64,000 nt of DNA from Brucella pseudogrignonensis (GCF_002252525.1 NZ_NNRM01000043.1:23547-87546), one strand, 5' to 3'; shown: positions 44,385 to 55,488, numbered from the stretch's first letter. The notes: generated by a model from the sequence alone, not told the origin. Numbers and translations are program-made.

Positions 44385-44927
44385 AATTGTCACACCCGTC
44401 CACGCCGGAGGATCAGAGGCGGGGAAGGATTCGAGCGAGGCTTCGAGGACCGGATCGAAACTCTCCCTGTCGCTGGTAGACGGGTCGGCCGTGCTCTCAT
44501 GCTGGACGCCTCTTGAGAGGCGGCGATCGGGGCGGAACGGGACCCGGAAGGCTCCCGGGGCATCGACGCCCCTGTGCAGCCGGTGGCGCGTCTCACCCGC
44601 CCAAGGGTTCGCCATCCGGGCTCCCCCAGCGTCCTCGCGCACGACATAATGCCAGTCCTGCCTCTCTGCGAAGTCCACGGCGCTTTCGCGGTCGGGAAAC
44701 TTCAGCCGGATCGGACGATAGGGATCGTCGCTGGAGGTATATCCCATCAGCGGCTCGATGTGGGGCGGGCGCGACGGCTCGAATTCCAGTATCCAGTAGT
44801 TGGGCCGCGGCGCCGATGTCATCGCGGAACGTGCCGGCCGGTAAATGATCGCGGTCGGAACGTCCCATGATCTCATGTTGGTCCCGGGTATCTTCGGCGG
44901 GAATGGTGGGCGATTGTGACCGCGCAT
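44364..44927 (-). CDS. NDUFS4-like (ETC complex I 18-kDa family) protein
   Basis: 187 residues. Residues ~24-105 match the NADH dehydrogenase accessory-subunit family (NDUFS4): [40 protein letters not shown] and [20 protein letters not shown]. The C-terminal part ends [16 protein letters not shown], a tail seen on other small alphaproteobacterial proteins. The last ~5 codons come from the adjoining IS3 fragment, so the natural stop is lost. It is the last gene of the marR-ftsH-clpK operon. A complex-I-type subunit in a stress island is unusual; its partner here is unknown. Confidence 0.8.
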   Translation of the reverse strand: MRGHNRPPFPPKIPGTNMRSWDVPTAIIYRPARSAMTSAPRPNYWILEFEPSRPPHIEPLMGYTSSDDPYRPIRLKFPDRESAVDFAERQDWHYVVREDAGGARMANPWAGETRHRLHRGVDAPGAFRVPFRPDRRLSRGVQHESTADPSTSDRESFDPVLEASLESFPASDPPAWTGVTIARKTTG

Positions 44928-44928
44928 G

Positions 44929-45549
44929 TCAGCTCTCCTGGGTGTCGGTTGATGCGAGAATGTGACGTTCGAGATCGCCGAGTTTTTCCATTCGCCTCGA
45001 ATTCAGGCGAACGGCGCGTTCGGTGTTCTGCGAAGGAAAGGCAGCAGCGTGCAGGACGTCCGACCGCATCGCTATCGTGAGATCGGCGACGGCATTCATC
45101 ACGCCCTCTCGGTCCCCGTCCGAGAGCGTGCCGTCAGCAAAACCGGACTGCAAGCTCTCCAGTACCTGCTCGAAGCTGGACACGACCCCTGCACTCGCGA
45201 CCACAGCCAGCTTGTGGCTGAGAACACGCAGTTCATCGATCAGCTTCGCATCGTGCCTTGCGGTTTCCACGATCTCTGCGACCTTCTCGATGCAGGCCAT
45301 GTAAATGTCGCATTGCTGCTGGAGGATGATGACCCTTCCTTCCTTGCGAAGCTCGAGATCGGTCTGGCGATTGAGAAGCGCCGCGGTCAGAATGATCGTC
45401 ACGACAGCGCCGAGGAAGATGAGCGTCATCTCCTGCGCGAAAGGCAGTATGTCTTCGGCAAGATACATCGAACGAAAAACGAAAACGATTCCGATGCCCA
45501 AGGCAGCGGCCGCAGCAGCAAATGCCAAGTCAGGCAGGCGGTTCGACAT
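44929..45549 (-). CDS. Membrane protein of the stress operon, unknown function
   Basis: About 206 residues from the ATG at 45549 (a GTG two codons upstream is possible). Two membrane helices at ~8-28 and ~42-62 (TLIFLGAVVTIILTAALL) are followed by a cytoplasmic coiled-coil region (LELRKEGRVIILQQQCDIYM, LRVLSHKLAVVASAGVVSSF). I do not recognise a family. Start and stop overlap neighbours, so it is translated as part of the operon between the small 71-residue protein and the NDUFS4-like gene. Confidence 0.7.
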   Translation of the reverse strand: MSNRLPDLAFAAAAAALGIGIVFVFRSMYLAEDILPFAQEMTLIFLGAVVTIILTAALLNRQTDLELRKEGRVIILQQQCDIYMACIEKVAEIVETARHDAKLIDELRVLSHKLAVVASAGVVSSFEQVLESLQSGFADGTLSDGDREGVMNAVADLTIAMRSDVLHAAAFPSQNTERAVRLNSRRMEKLGDLERHILASTDTQES

Positions 45550-45764
45550 CAGCACCTCGCATTTTCGGTGTCAGGTGGCATGCACGGCTTTGCATCGGCG
45601 TCCGGCGCCTCTGCGTCCCGGTGCCGCAGGAAGATTGGCGTCGGACCGCTGCCGAACGGATTGAAGCCGGTGCTCAGGCAACGGTCGAAGATCGTTTCGT
45701 CCCATCGGGTGAAATCGTGCTCCTCGCCGGCAAGTCGCTCGTCATCCACCACAGGGCACCTCAC
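45549..45764 (-). CDS. Small protein coupled to hdeD
   Basis: 71 residues from a GTG that overlaps the hdeD stop (GTGA), and its own stop TGA overlaps the ATG of the next gene (TGATG). This double overlap argues for real translation. The sequence has a central WDETIFDRCLSTGFNPFGSG and two late cysteines but no membrane helix and no family that I know. Confidence 0.55.
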   Translation of the reverse strand: MRCPVVDDERLAGEEHDFTRWDETIFDRCLSTGFNPFGSGPTPIFLRHRDAEAPDADAKPCMPPDTENARC

Positions 45765-46408
45765 GCCTTTGCCGATGGGGGAGCGTCATCGAAGGCCGCA
45801 CCGTCCGAACGATCCGCCTTGCGAAGCCGTAGCCCGAGGAGGATCATCATCACCCCGAAGACCGCGGCGTAGAAGCCGATCAGCCAGCCGAGCGCGAGGA
45901 AGCTTTCGACCGGGCGCGTCAGCAGCATCCAGGTCACGACGACACCGAGAACGACCGAGAGAAGGCCGCTCAGGATCAGCCAGATTTCGCCGTTGATTTC
46001 CTTTCGCAGGCGGATCGCTGCCGCGATCTCGAGGGCACCCGAGAACACGGACCAGAATGCGATGCTGGCCCAGAGGAATGTCGCAAGCACAAGCGTCGCC
46101 ACGAACGGCGAGAAGACCACGACGACCCCCGTGGCGATCCCCAGAATGCCGCTGAACATCAGCCAGCCCCAGCGATCGCCCCCGCGGATGTTGCGGACGG
46201 CGGCGACGAGGCCGAACACGCCATCGGCGAAGGCGAAAGCGCCGAAGACCAGCGTCAGAGCAAGCAGCGACTCCGCAGGCATGAGGAAGGCGAGAACCGC
46301 GATCACCAGCGCCAGGACACCGCGCAGCACGAACAGCCACCAGTTCCCGGACAGGCTGCCCAGCATGTCCTGCATCGTGTCGGATTGCTTTGCAGAGGTT
46401 GTCGTCAT
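45761..46408 (-). CDS. hdeD: HdeD-like membrane protein
   Basis: A 215-residue inner-membrane protein with six helices arranged as three hairpins; WWLFVLRGVLALVIAVLAFL and GWLMFSGILGIATGVVVV are the family's DUF308 repeats. HdeD is linked to acid and heat tolerance and is a standard LHR gene. It overlaps the HPF-sigma gene by 4 bases (ATGA) and the small downstream gene by 4 bases. Confidence 0.92.
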   Translation of the reverse strand: MTTTSAKQSDTMQDMLGSLSGNWWLFVLRGVLALVIAVLAFLMPAESLLALTLVFGAFAFADGVFGLVAAVRNIRGGDRWGWLMFSGILGIATGVVVVFSPFVATLVLATFLWASIAFWSVFSGALEIAAAIRLRKEINGEIWLILSGLLSVVLGVVVTWMLLTRPVESFLALGWLIGFYAAVFGVMMILLGLRLRKADRSDGAAFDDAPPSAKA

Positions 46409-47577
46409 TGGTCCATCTCCTGTTCAGGTTTCAACTCAGTAGTGCCGATTGTCTCCGCGCCGGCCAGGGCGGCCGCCACGCGGCGGCGGTCCTCGACCGG
46501 TTGAGGCAGACACTGCGTCCGGGCAATTTCCCTTTCCACGGGCGCGCGCCCCGATGCCTCGCCGATCAACCCGGCTTCGACCAGCGTGCCGCGCAGTGTC
46601 TCCGCCGCGTTCTCTGCAATCTTCAACACTTCCGCCTCAGTGAGACCCAGGAGGTGCGCCGTCTCCGCGATCGTGGCGTCTTCCAGGTACATCCGATACA
46701 GGACGCGGCGCTCGACCGGAGCAAGATCTGCGATAGCCCGGTGCAGTGCCATGGCGATATCATGACGATCCACTTCGGTCTCGGGGTCTGTGCCGCCGTC
46801 GTCGGCGATGAGGTCCTCCAGCATCAGCACTTCGTCGGGCTGGTAGAACTCGAACATCGCCTGATCCGCCTCGGTCGGATCCTCCGCCGGGGCCTCGGGT
46901 TCCGCCTCGATGGAGGCGGCATCCTCGGGCACCGCGCGGCGCGCAGCCTGCGCCTCGGCCTCGACGGTCTCGAAGGCCAGCTGCGTCAGCCAGTCCCGGA
47001 CGGAGAATTCGGTCGGCCGCCGCTCGAAGCGGTTGAGCCCGTTGAGGATCGTCGCATCGACGATATCGCCAACGCTCAGGTAGCCAGCCGGCACAGACCC
47101 GCTACACTCGAGATAGGTCAACTCGCGCCTGACTGTATCGTAGACCGTATCGAGATGATCCTCGATCAGGTCGAAGAAGAGTTGGCGCCGGTCCGCTTCC
47201 GCCGCATCCCGCGCGGGCGGCAGCGGGGCGCCGATCCGGCGCCGGCGGGCGGGACGCTTGTATTCAGGCTCGTGCTTGAGGCGCGCCACATGCCGATCGA
47301 CCTGGTGGCGCAGGTCGGCAAAGGCCTTGCGCAGGACAGGCTCGATCTCGAATCCATCTTCCCGCGCCGCGATCACGCCCGACGGCAGTTGCAGGCGCAG
47401 GCTGACTTTGATGCGCGTCTTGCCCCTCGTCTGCGAGGCAACGACTTCGAGCCGGACCAGATCCTCGCGAAAGCGCGCAAGGTGCGGTTCAAGTTGCCGC
47501 AATTCTTCCTCGATGACCTCAGGCGCGCGCTGTTGGCCGTGCCGGTCGAGATTGCGGAATGATCTAATGACGTTCAT
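46405..47577 (-). CDS. Fusion of HPF/RaiA-like domain with sigma-70-like regions
   Basis: 390 residues. Residues ~1-105 look like a ribosome hibernation factor (VIRSFRNLDRHG, RIKVSLRLQLPSGVIAARED, VLRKAFADLRHQVDRHVARL). Residues ~133-205 resemble sigma-70 region 2 (LFFDLIEDHLDTVYDTVRRE, LSVGDIVDATILNGLNRFER, SVRDWLTQLAFETVE). After an acidic linker, ~288-340 form a region-4-type HTH (LAPVERRVLYRMYLEDATIA, ETAHLLGLTEAEVLKIAENA). The ATG at 47577 has AGGAAGG before it. It could couple ribosome protection with transcription, or the sigma parts could act as an anti- or pseudo-sigma. It lies between clpK and hdeD in one operon. Confidence 0.75.
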   Translation of the reverse strand: MNVIRSFRNLDRHGQQRAPEVIEEELRQLEPHLARFREDLVRLEVVASQTRGKTRIKVSLRLQLPSGVIAAREDGFEIEPVLRKAFADLRHQVDRHVARLKHEPEYKRPARRRRIGAPLPPARDAAEADRRQLFFDLIEDHLDTVYDTVRRELTYLECSGSVPAGYLSVGDIVDATILNGLNRFERRPTEFSVRDWLTQLAFETVEAEAQAARRAVPEDAASIEAEPEAPAEDPTEADQAMFEFYQPDEVLMLEDLIADDGGTDPETEVDRHDIAMALHRAIADLAPVERRVLYRMYLEDATIAETAHLLGLTEAEVLKIAENAAETLRGTLVEAGLIGEASGRAPVEREIARTQCLPQPVEDRRRVAAALAGAETIGTTELKPEQEMDQ

Positions 47578-47654
47578 GCCGTGGACCTTCCTATAACTCT
47601 CCGAAGAGATGGTCCGGCGCGACCGATATCGCGCCGGGCCAGTCTTTTGCGCTG

Positions 47655-50549
<2,895 letters not shown>

Positions 50550-50611
50550 TTTTCCTCTCCGTTTCTTTATCCAGTCAGGGTTGTCCGCGATCATCTGCGT
50601 CAGTGACGGTG

Positions 50612-52444
50612 TCAGGCAGCGACCGCTTCCGTTCTTTTCACCTTGGACCCAATTGCCACCAGATCGGGCTCGTCCAGTGTCTCGCGTTGCAGGAGATCCT
50701 GCGCGGATTGCTCGAGCAGCGCCCGGTTGGCTTCGAGAAGCGAGAGGGTGCGCTTGAACACGCCATCCCCGATGTCGCGCACCTTCGAGTCCATCCGCTC
50801 GGCAGTGGCCTCGCTATAGCGGCGGTTCAGCCACGACGACTGGTCGCCGGTGCCGAGAAAGCCTGGCCGATCGCTGTCGTAGCTGACATGCCCGAGGCCT
50901 TCGTCCATCCCGTACCGCGCGACCATGGCGCGGGCGATATCGGTAGCCTTGACCAGATCGTCGGCCGCCCCGGTCGAGACATGATTGTAGATGATCTTCT
51001 CGGCCGCGCGCCCGCCAAGCAGGACTGCGATCTTGTTCTCCAGCTCCTCCCGCGTCATCAGGAAGCGGTCCTCGGTCGGGCGCTGGATAGTGTAGCCGAG
51101 CGCGCCAATTCCGCGCGGGATGATCGAGACCTTGTGCACCGGGTCCACCCCCGGCAGAGCCATCGCCACAAGCGCGTGCCCCATCTCGTGGTGCGCCACG
51201 ATCTCGCGTTCGCGCGGATTGAGCACGCGGTTCTTCTTTTCCAACCCGGCGATGATGCGCTCCACGGCATTGTTGAAGTCGTCCATCGTCACCGCATCGG
51301 CCTTGCGGCGCGTGGCGAGCAATGCTGCCTCGTTGACGAGATTGGCAAGATCGGCGCCCGAGAAGCCGGGCGTGAGCGCTGCGACCTTCTCGGCATCAAC
51401 GTCTGGGGCGAGCGTCACTTTCTTCATGTGCACGTTCAATATCTGCACACGCCCCCTCTTGTCGGGCCGGTCCACCAGCACCTGACGGTCGAAGCGTCCC
51501 GCACGCAGCAGCGCGGGGTCGAGGATCTCGGGCCGGTTGGTGGCGGCCAGGAGCACGATGCCCACCGAAGGGTCGAAGCCGTCGAGCTCGGTCAGAAGCT
51601 GGTTCAGCGTCTGCTCACGCTCATCATGGCCACCGGCGATCTGGCCGGAGGAGCGCGCCCTCCCAAGAGCGTCGAGTTCGTCGATGAAGATGATTGCCGG
51701 GGCCGATTTCCTGGCCTGCTCGAAGAGGTCGCGCACCCGTGCGGCACCTACGCCCACGAACATCTCGACGAACTCGGAGCCCGAGATCGAAAAGAAGGTC
51801 ACGCCGGCCTCGCCTGCCACCGCGCGCGCCAGCAGCGTCTTGCCGGTGCCCGGCGGCCCAACGAGCAATATGCCTTTGGGGATATGTGCGCCCAGCTTTC
51901 CGTATTCGGCCGGGTTCTTGAGGAACTCCACGACCTCCTCGAGCTCGGCCTTGGCCTCGTCCACACCGGCCACGTCGGCGAAGCTGACACCGGTTTCTTT
52001 TTCCATGTAAACCTTGGCCTTGCTGCGGCCGACCTGCATGAACCCGCCGAAGCCCTGCTTGTCGGCGAACTTGCGGAACAGCAGCATCCAGATTCCGAAG
52101 AAGATAAGCGCTGGCGCCACCCAGGAAATCAGCGTGCCGAGAAAAGTGTTTTGCGGAACGCCAGTGATCTCGATACCTGACCGGTCTATCCGTTCCAGGA
52201 TTGCGGGATTCACTACGGTCGTCACGAACTGCTTCTTGCCGTCGACGGGTTCGGCGAAGGTGCCTGTGATAGTGTCTGACCCGACCGCGACAGAAGAAAT
52301 TTTCCCGTCAGCGAGATACTTCTCGAACTGGCTGTAGCTGATCGGCGCGACGGATTGCCAGCCGGCGATCAGGTTCTGGATGAAAAGCACGGCTATGAAA
52401 GCCACCACCCAGTACCAGATGTTATATTCGGTCTTCCTTTCCAT
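50612..52444 (-). CDS. ftsH: FtsH-type membrane AAA+ metalloprotease
   Basis: 610 residues. Two N-terminal membrane helices ([20 protein letters not shown] and [19 protein letters not shown]), AAA+ domain with [16 protein letters not shown] (~193), [14 protein letters not shown] and the second region of homology [20 protein letters not shown], and the zinc site HEMGH (~416). It degrades damaged membrane and cytoplasmic proteins. LHR loci carry an extra ftsH beside clpK. The start is ATG at 52444; an in-frame GTG six codons earlier overlaps the marR stop. Confidence 0.94.
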   Translation of the reverse strand: MERKTEYNIWYWVVAFIAVLFIQNLIAGWQSVAPISYSQFEKYLADGKISSVAVGSDTITGTFAEPVDGKKQFVTTVVNPAILERIDRSGIEITGVPQNTFLGTLISWVAPALIFFGIWMLLFRKFADKQGFGGFMQVGRSKAKVYMEKETGVSFADVAGVDEAKAELEEVVEFLKNPAEYGKLGAHIPKGILLVGPPGTGKTLLARAVAGEAGVTFFSISGSEFVEMFVGVGAARVRDLFEQARKSAPAIIFIDELDALGRARSSGQIAGGHDEREQTLNQLLTELDGFDPSVGIVLLAATNRPEILDPALLRAGRFDRQVLVDRPDKRGRVQILNVHMKKVTLAPDVDAEKVAALTPGFSGADLANLVNEAALLATRRKADAVTMDDFNNAVERIIAGLEKKNRVLNPREREIVAHHEMGHALVAMALPGVDPVHKVSIIPRGIGALGYTIQRPTEDRFLMTREELENKIAVLLGGRAAEKIIYNHVSTGAADDLVKATDIARAMVARYGMDEGLGHVSYDSDRPGFLGTGDQSSWLNRRYSEATAERMDSKVRDIGDGVFKRTLSLLEANRALLEQSAQDLLQRETLDEPDLVAIGSKVKRTEAVAA

Positions 52445-52458
52445 GCCGCTTGTCCCTT

Positions 52459-52890
52459 TCACTGGCGCCCGAGCCGCGCCCTGATCCGCTCGAGCAGCGC
52501 CAGCAGGGCGCGCCTTTCGTCCGCCGACAGATCCTGGAAGATTTCATGTTCGAGCGCCGATTGCCGCGGCGCGAGTTCCTCCAGCATCGCCCGGGCCTTC
52601 GACGTTGCCGTGACGATCTGCGCCCGCCTGTCGTCGGGCGAGGGCGACCGCTCGACCCAGCCGCCCCGGACCATGCGATCGACGAGCTGGCCGGCTGTGG
52701 CCTGGCCGACCTCCAGCAGGTCGGCCAGATCGCCGATGGTCAGCCCAGGCGCATCCTCGACATGCGCCGCCGCCATCCAGGACAGGCGGGTCAGGCCGCT
52801 GCCGCGGATGTCTTGGTCGATCCGCTGCTGGATGAGCTGCGCGACCCGGTGGATCGTCGTCCCGATCAGCGCGATGTCCGAAGAGATCAT
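52459..52890 (-). CDS. MarR-family repressor of the stress operon
   Basis: 143 residues, winged-helix MarR type: LTRLSWMAAAHVEDAPGLTI leads into the recognition region GDLADLLEVGQATAGQLVDR and the wing RGGWVERSPSPDDRRAQIVT. The ATG at 52890 has AAGGATAA before it; 28 extra codons upstream lie in the promoter region. It heads the minus-strand operon with ftsH and clpK and faces the hsp20 genes across a 201-bp divergent promoter region, so it probably controls both directions. Confidence 0.88.
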   Translation of the reverse strand: MISSDIALIGTTIHRVAQLIQQRIDQDIRGSGLTRLSWMAAAHVEDAPGLTIGDLADLLEVGQATAGQLVDRMVRGGWVERSPSPDDRRAQIVTATSKARAMLEELAPRQSALEHEIFQDLSADERRALLALLERIRARLGRQ

Positions 52891-52960
52891 GGTTATCCTT
52901 CCGCCGATTGCATGGTACACAGGAGAAACCGCCCCCCATCCAAAACGCAATGCACCCATC

Positions 52961-52978
52961 ATACATGCTTGCATAATA
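52961..52978. promoter_or_regulatory. Candidate MarR operator
   Basis: ATGC-TT-GCAT lies within an AT-rich surround in the divergent region. It overlaps the CTTG -35 element of the RpoH-type promoter, so a bound repressor would block it. Confidence 0.4.
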
Positions 52979-52996
52979 AATGGAACGGCCTATCTT
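52968..52996 (+). promoter_or_regulatory. RpoH-type heat-shock promoter for hsp20 genes
   Basis: CTTG at 52968-52971, 17 bases, then CCTATCTT at 52989-52996. The alphaproteobacterial heat-shock consensus is CTTG-N17/18-CYTATNT. Transcription would start near 53003, ~90 bases before the first hsp20 start codon. Confidence 0.7.
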
Positions 52997-53006
52997 GATA
53001 GGCGTT
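52982..53006 (+). promoter_or_regulatory. EcfG-type general-stress promoter, near-symmetric
   Basis: GGAAC at 52982-52986, 16 bases, CGTT at 53003-53006: a full match to the alphaproteobacterial EcfG consensus. The same bases on the minus strand read AGAAC-N16-CGTT, one mismatch, so it may also fire toward marR-ftsH-clpK. The inverted repeat GCCTATC-TT-GATAGGC occupies its spacer and overlaps the RpoH -10 box. Confidence 0.65.
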
Positions 53007-53032
53007 CTCCGAACCCACATCCGGCCGGCACC

Positions 53033-53085
53033 GTTGCCCGGTCCCTCCATGCCGACGGTTCGGGGTATCGATCAGCAACAGGAGG
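53033..53085 (+). promoter_or_regulatory. Possible thermosensing leader of hsp20
   Basis: CCCTCC (53043-53048) can pair with the Shine-Dalgarno GGAGG (53081-53085), while GTTGC (53033) can pair with GCAAC (53075); the two pairings cross and would be alternatives. Small-Hsp leaders in rhizobia often hide the ribosome site this way. Pairing is inferred only by eye. Confidence 0.3.
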
Positions 53086-53091
53086 CCAGCA

Positions 53092-53517
53092 ATGCTCTAC
53101 CCGACATATCTGCGCCGCAGCGATCCCTTTGCGCTGATGCGCTCCATGATGCGCGATCTCGACCGCGGTTTCTGGCCGCCGTCCCGCGCGGCGTTCCCGG
53201 CGGTAAATGTCTGGCAAGGCCCTGAGGCCGTTGCAGTCACCGCTGAACTTCCCGGCATCGAACCGGACGACATTGAAATTTCGGTCAAGGACAACGTCCT
53301 GACGCTGTCGGGCGAACGCAAGGCGCCCGAGGTTCCCGACGGTGCGCGCTGGCACCGCAACGAACGCAGTTTCGGCAGGTTTTCCCGCACTATCCGCCTG
53401 CCGTTCGCGGCCTCGGATGACAAGGTCGAGGCGAGAATGACGAACGGCGTATTGCGGATCGTCATCTCCCGGCCCGAGGAAGAAAAGCCGAAGAAAATCG
53501 AGATCAAGGCAGCCTGA
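53092..53517 (+). CDS. Small heat-shock protein Hsp20 (first of three)
   Basis: 141 residues with an alpha-crystallin domain (AVNVWQGPEAVAVTAELPGI ... DNVLTLSGERK ... FSRTIRLPFAASDDKVEARM, TNGVLRIVIS). The short N-terminal arm (LRRSDPFALMRSMMRDLDRG) drives oligomers. It binds unfolding proteins and passes them to ClpK-type disaggregases. Good ribosome site GGAGG. First gene after the divergent promoter, 14 bases before the next hsp20. Confidence 0.93.
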   Translation: MLYPTYLRRSDPFALMRSMMRDLDRGFWPPSRAAFPAVNVWQGPEAVAVTAELPGIEPDDIEISVKDNVLTLSGERKAPEVPDGARWHRNERSFGRFSRTIRLPFAASDDKVEARMTNGVLRIVISRPEEEKPKKIEIKAA

Positions 53518-53531
53518 GAGGAGCTGGAACG

Positions 53532-53930
53532 ATGAGCACCGACATCTCGCAAGCCGCCGAAAAGACGCCGACCGACTCGCCTGAGACCACCGGCGGCGGA
53601 CGCATCTACCGCCCGTCGACCGATATCGTCGAGACCGATCAGGGTTTCTCCATGATGCTTGAAATGCCTGGGGTCGCCGCCGATGCGATCGAAATCACGC
53701 TCGAAAATCGTGTGTTGACGATCCGCGGCAAGGTTGACCCGGTGCGGCCGAAAAACCTCGAACTTGCCTATGCCGAATATGGCGAGGGCGATTTCGAGCG
53801 TGCCTTCACGCTTTCCGAGGACTTCGACCCCGACAGGATCGAAGCCGAGATGCGAGGAGGCGTCCTAACTTTAACGCTCCCCCGGGCCCCTGAAGCGCAG
53901 CCGAAAAGGATCGCCGTCAAGGGCGCCTGA
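53532..53930 (+). CDS. Small heat-shock protein Hsp20 (second)
   Basis: 132 residues. A Thr/Ser-rich N-terminal arm is followed by the crystallin domain: IVETDQGFSMMLEMPGVAAD, ENRVLTIRGKV, FERAFTLSEDFDPDRIEAEM and RGGVLTLTLPRAPEAQPKRI with the C-terminal anchor. GAGAGGAGC precedes the ATG. Acidic and divergent from the first copy, so the three Hsp20 proteins may form mixed oligomers. Confidence 0.93.
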   Translation: MSTDISQAAEKTPTDSPETTGGGRIYRPSTDIVETDQGFSMMLEMPGVAADAIEITLENRVLTIRGKVDPVRPKNLELAYAEYGEGDFERAFTLSEDFDPDRIEAEMRGGVLTLTLPRAPEAQPKRIAVKGA

Positions 53931-53949
53931 AAACCTAAGGAGACCAATC

Positions 53950-54441
53950 ATGCAGATCAAAGACCTCATCCCCTGGGCGCGCAAGGACGGCGCGCCAGAC
54001 GCCAAGAGCAGCGAAGACAACCCGATCGCGACACTCCAGCGCGAAATGAACCATGTGTTCGAGAACTTTTGGAACCGGGTCGGTCAGTTCGAATGGCCCT
54101 GGGGCAGCGGCGAAGCCAAATCCGACATGGTCGAGACCGACGACGCGATCGAAGTGTCGATCGAGCTGCCGGGCATGGAGATGAAAGACATCGAGGTAAC
54201 GGTCAACGATGACATGTTGACTGTGAAGGGGGAGAAGAAGATCGAGCGCCAGGAGAAGAAGACGGGATACTATCTCTCCGAGCGCAGCTACGGCGCGATC
54301 TACCGGACAATTCCGCTCCCTCCCGGTGTGGATGGCGAAAAGGCGCAAGCATCCTTCAAGAACGGGGTTCTGACGATCAAGCTGCCCCAGACACCCGAGG
54401 CGCAGGCGAAGATCAAGCGCATCGATGTCAAGAACGGCTGA
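53950..54441 (+). CDS. Small heat-shock protein Hsp20 (third)
   Basis: 163 residues, class with a longer N-terminus (IKDLIPWARKDGAPDAKSSE, TLQREMNHVFENFWNRVGQF). The crystallin domain has DMVETDDAIEVSIELPGMEM, NDDMLTVKGEKKIE and SYGAIYRTIPLPPGVDGEKA, FKNGVLTIKLPQ. CTAAGGAG precedes the ATG. It closes the hsp20 trio and is followed by a terminator-like hairpin. Confidence 0.93.
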   Translation: MQIKDLIPWARKDGAPDAKSSEDNPIATLQREMNHVFENFWNRVGQFEWPWGSGEAKSDMVETDDAIEVSIELPGMEMKDIEVTVNDDMLTVKGEKKIERQEKKTGYYLSERSYGAIYRTIPLPPGVDGEKAQASFKNGVLTIKLPQTPEAQAKIKRIDVKNG

Positions 54442-54510
54442 TTTGCCACATGGGGTGTCGCCGGTTTGCGGCGTCCGCTCAGCTCCGTTTGATATCACGC
54501 CGTCTGGTGA

Positions 54511-54537
54511 GCCCCGGGGAGCCTGTTTCTCCGGGGC
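54511..54537 (+). terminator. GC-rich hairpin after the hsp20 genes
   Basis: GCCCCGGGGAG and CTCCGGGGC pair around GCCTGTTT-like loop bases, with two unpaired G. The sequence after it is not T-rich, so it may attenuate rather than stop transcription into psiE. Confidence 0.4.
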
Positions 54538-54552
54538 GGCTTTCGAGGGGGA

Positions 54553-55047
54553 ATGATGAAAGACCTGAAACGATCCGGGCTAACCCGTGAACAATGGTCG
54601 GCGATGACGCTCTACGAGAAGTTCGAACAGGTCGTCATTTTCGTCCTCAGCGCCATCATTGCGGTTATCGTCGTGGCATCGGTTTGGGCGCTGATGCGCG
54701 AGGTCGTGAACCGGTTGGTCTTGGGAGCGTTCGACACGCTCGATTACGCCACCTTCCAGGTGGTGTTCGGAATGATCTTCACTGTTGTAATTGCGCTCGA
54801 GTTCAAGCGCTCCCTTCTTGTGGCGACAGAACGCAGCTTCGGGATCCTCCAAGTCCGCACGATCGTGCTGATCGCGCTCCTCGCGATCGCGCGCAAATTC
54901 ATCATCCTCGACCTTGGCGAGACGGAGCCAGCCAAGATTGCCGCCCTCGCGGGCGCGGCTCTTGCGCTCGGAGCAGTCCACTGGCTGGTGCGCGATCAGG
55001 ACCGGCGCGAAGAACCCGGTGCTAAAAATGCCGAAGGCGATCAATGA
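54553..55047 (+). CDS. psiE: PsiE-family membrane protein
   Basis: 164 residues with four membrane helices; FEQVVIFVLSAIIAVIVVAS at the start, then VFGMIFTVVIALEFKRSLL and VRTIVLIALLAIARKFIILD are typical of the phosphate-starvation-inducible E family. A psiE gene is a constant member of LHR loci; its molecular role is unknown. Start ATG at 54553 or the next codon, GAGGGGGA before it. The degP gene often found next to psiE in such loci is absent. Confidence 0.88.
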   Translation: MMKDLKRSGLTREQWSAMTLYEKFEQVVIFVLSAIIAVIVVASVWALMREVVNRLVLGAFDTLDYATFQVVFGMIFTVVIALEFKRSLLVATERSFGILQVRTIVLIALLAIARKFIILDLGETEPAKIAALAGAALALGAVHWLVRDQDRREEPGAKNAEGDQ

Positions 55048-55432
55048 GCCGAAGCGTTTTCGTTCGACTTGTTTCATCAACCTCTGCCGCACTCATCAGC
55101 ATAATTGTTTAGCAGAAATCTTTTATCATGCCGAGCGTTGCGCTGGGTCGGTTTGCCGCGCCGCGCGCCGTCGCTTCCCGCGGAGACTTGGCGGCGTTCG
55201 AACAAAGCACCATCACAGTTTTCAACGCCACTCGAGACAGTGCGTCTCCATCGCGACAACCGAGCGTATAGTCGATCCCTAAACCCGGAGTGCCTATGAC
55301 GGTCCGCGTGGGAACGGCTCGCGGTTCATTTGGGACGAACTCTAATCAATTTTTCGGCCCACTCATATGCTCTCTAATTGAAACCAACACGCTCTCTGGA
55401 GTGAACCCCTCGGGCTGGATGACCTTTTTCAA
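55048..55432. other. Gene-free stretch between psiE and the DUF2382 genes
   Basis: About 385 bases. Short open frames on both strands show no family resemblance and no good ribosome sites. The right part runs into an EcfG-type promoter. Confidence 0.4.
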
Positions 55433-55457
55433 GGAACAAGGTTGGACTCCGCTCGTT
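55433..55457 (+). promoter_or_regulatory. EcfG-type general-stress promoter before the DUF2382 genes
   Basis: GGAAC at 55433-55437, 16 bases, CGTT at 55454-55457, again a full consensus match with the same spacing as the hsp20 promoter. Predicted start ~55464, about 25 bases before the ATG. Confidence 0.65.
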
Positions 55458-55488
55458 CATTGCTGGTCACAAACGATCTGGAACCCGC

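Noticed and set aside
46390-47562. Plus-strand frame of 390 codons opposite the HPF-sigma gene
   Set aside because: The minus strand has recognisable domains, a ribosome site and operon overlaps; the plus strand has none.
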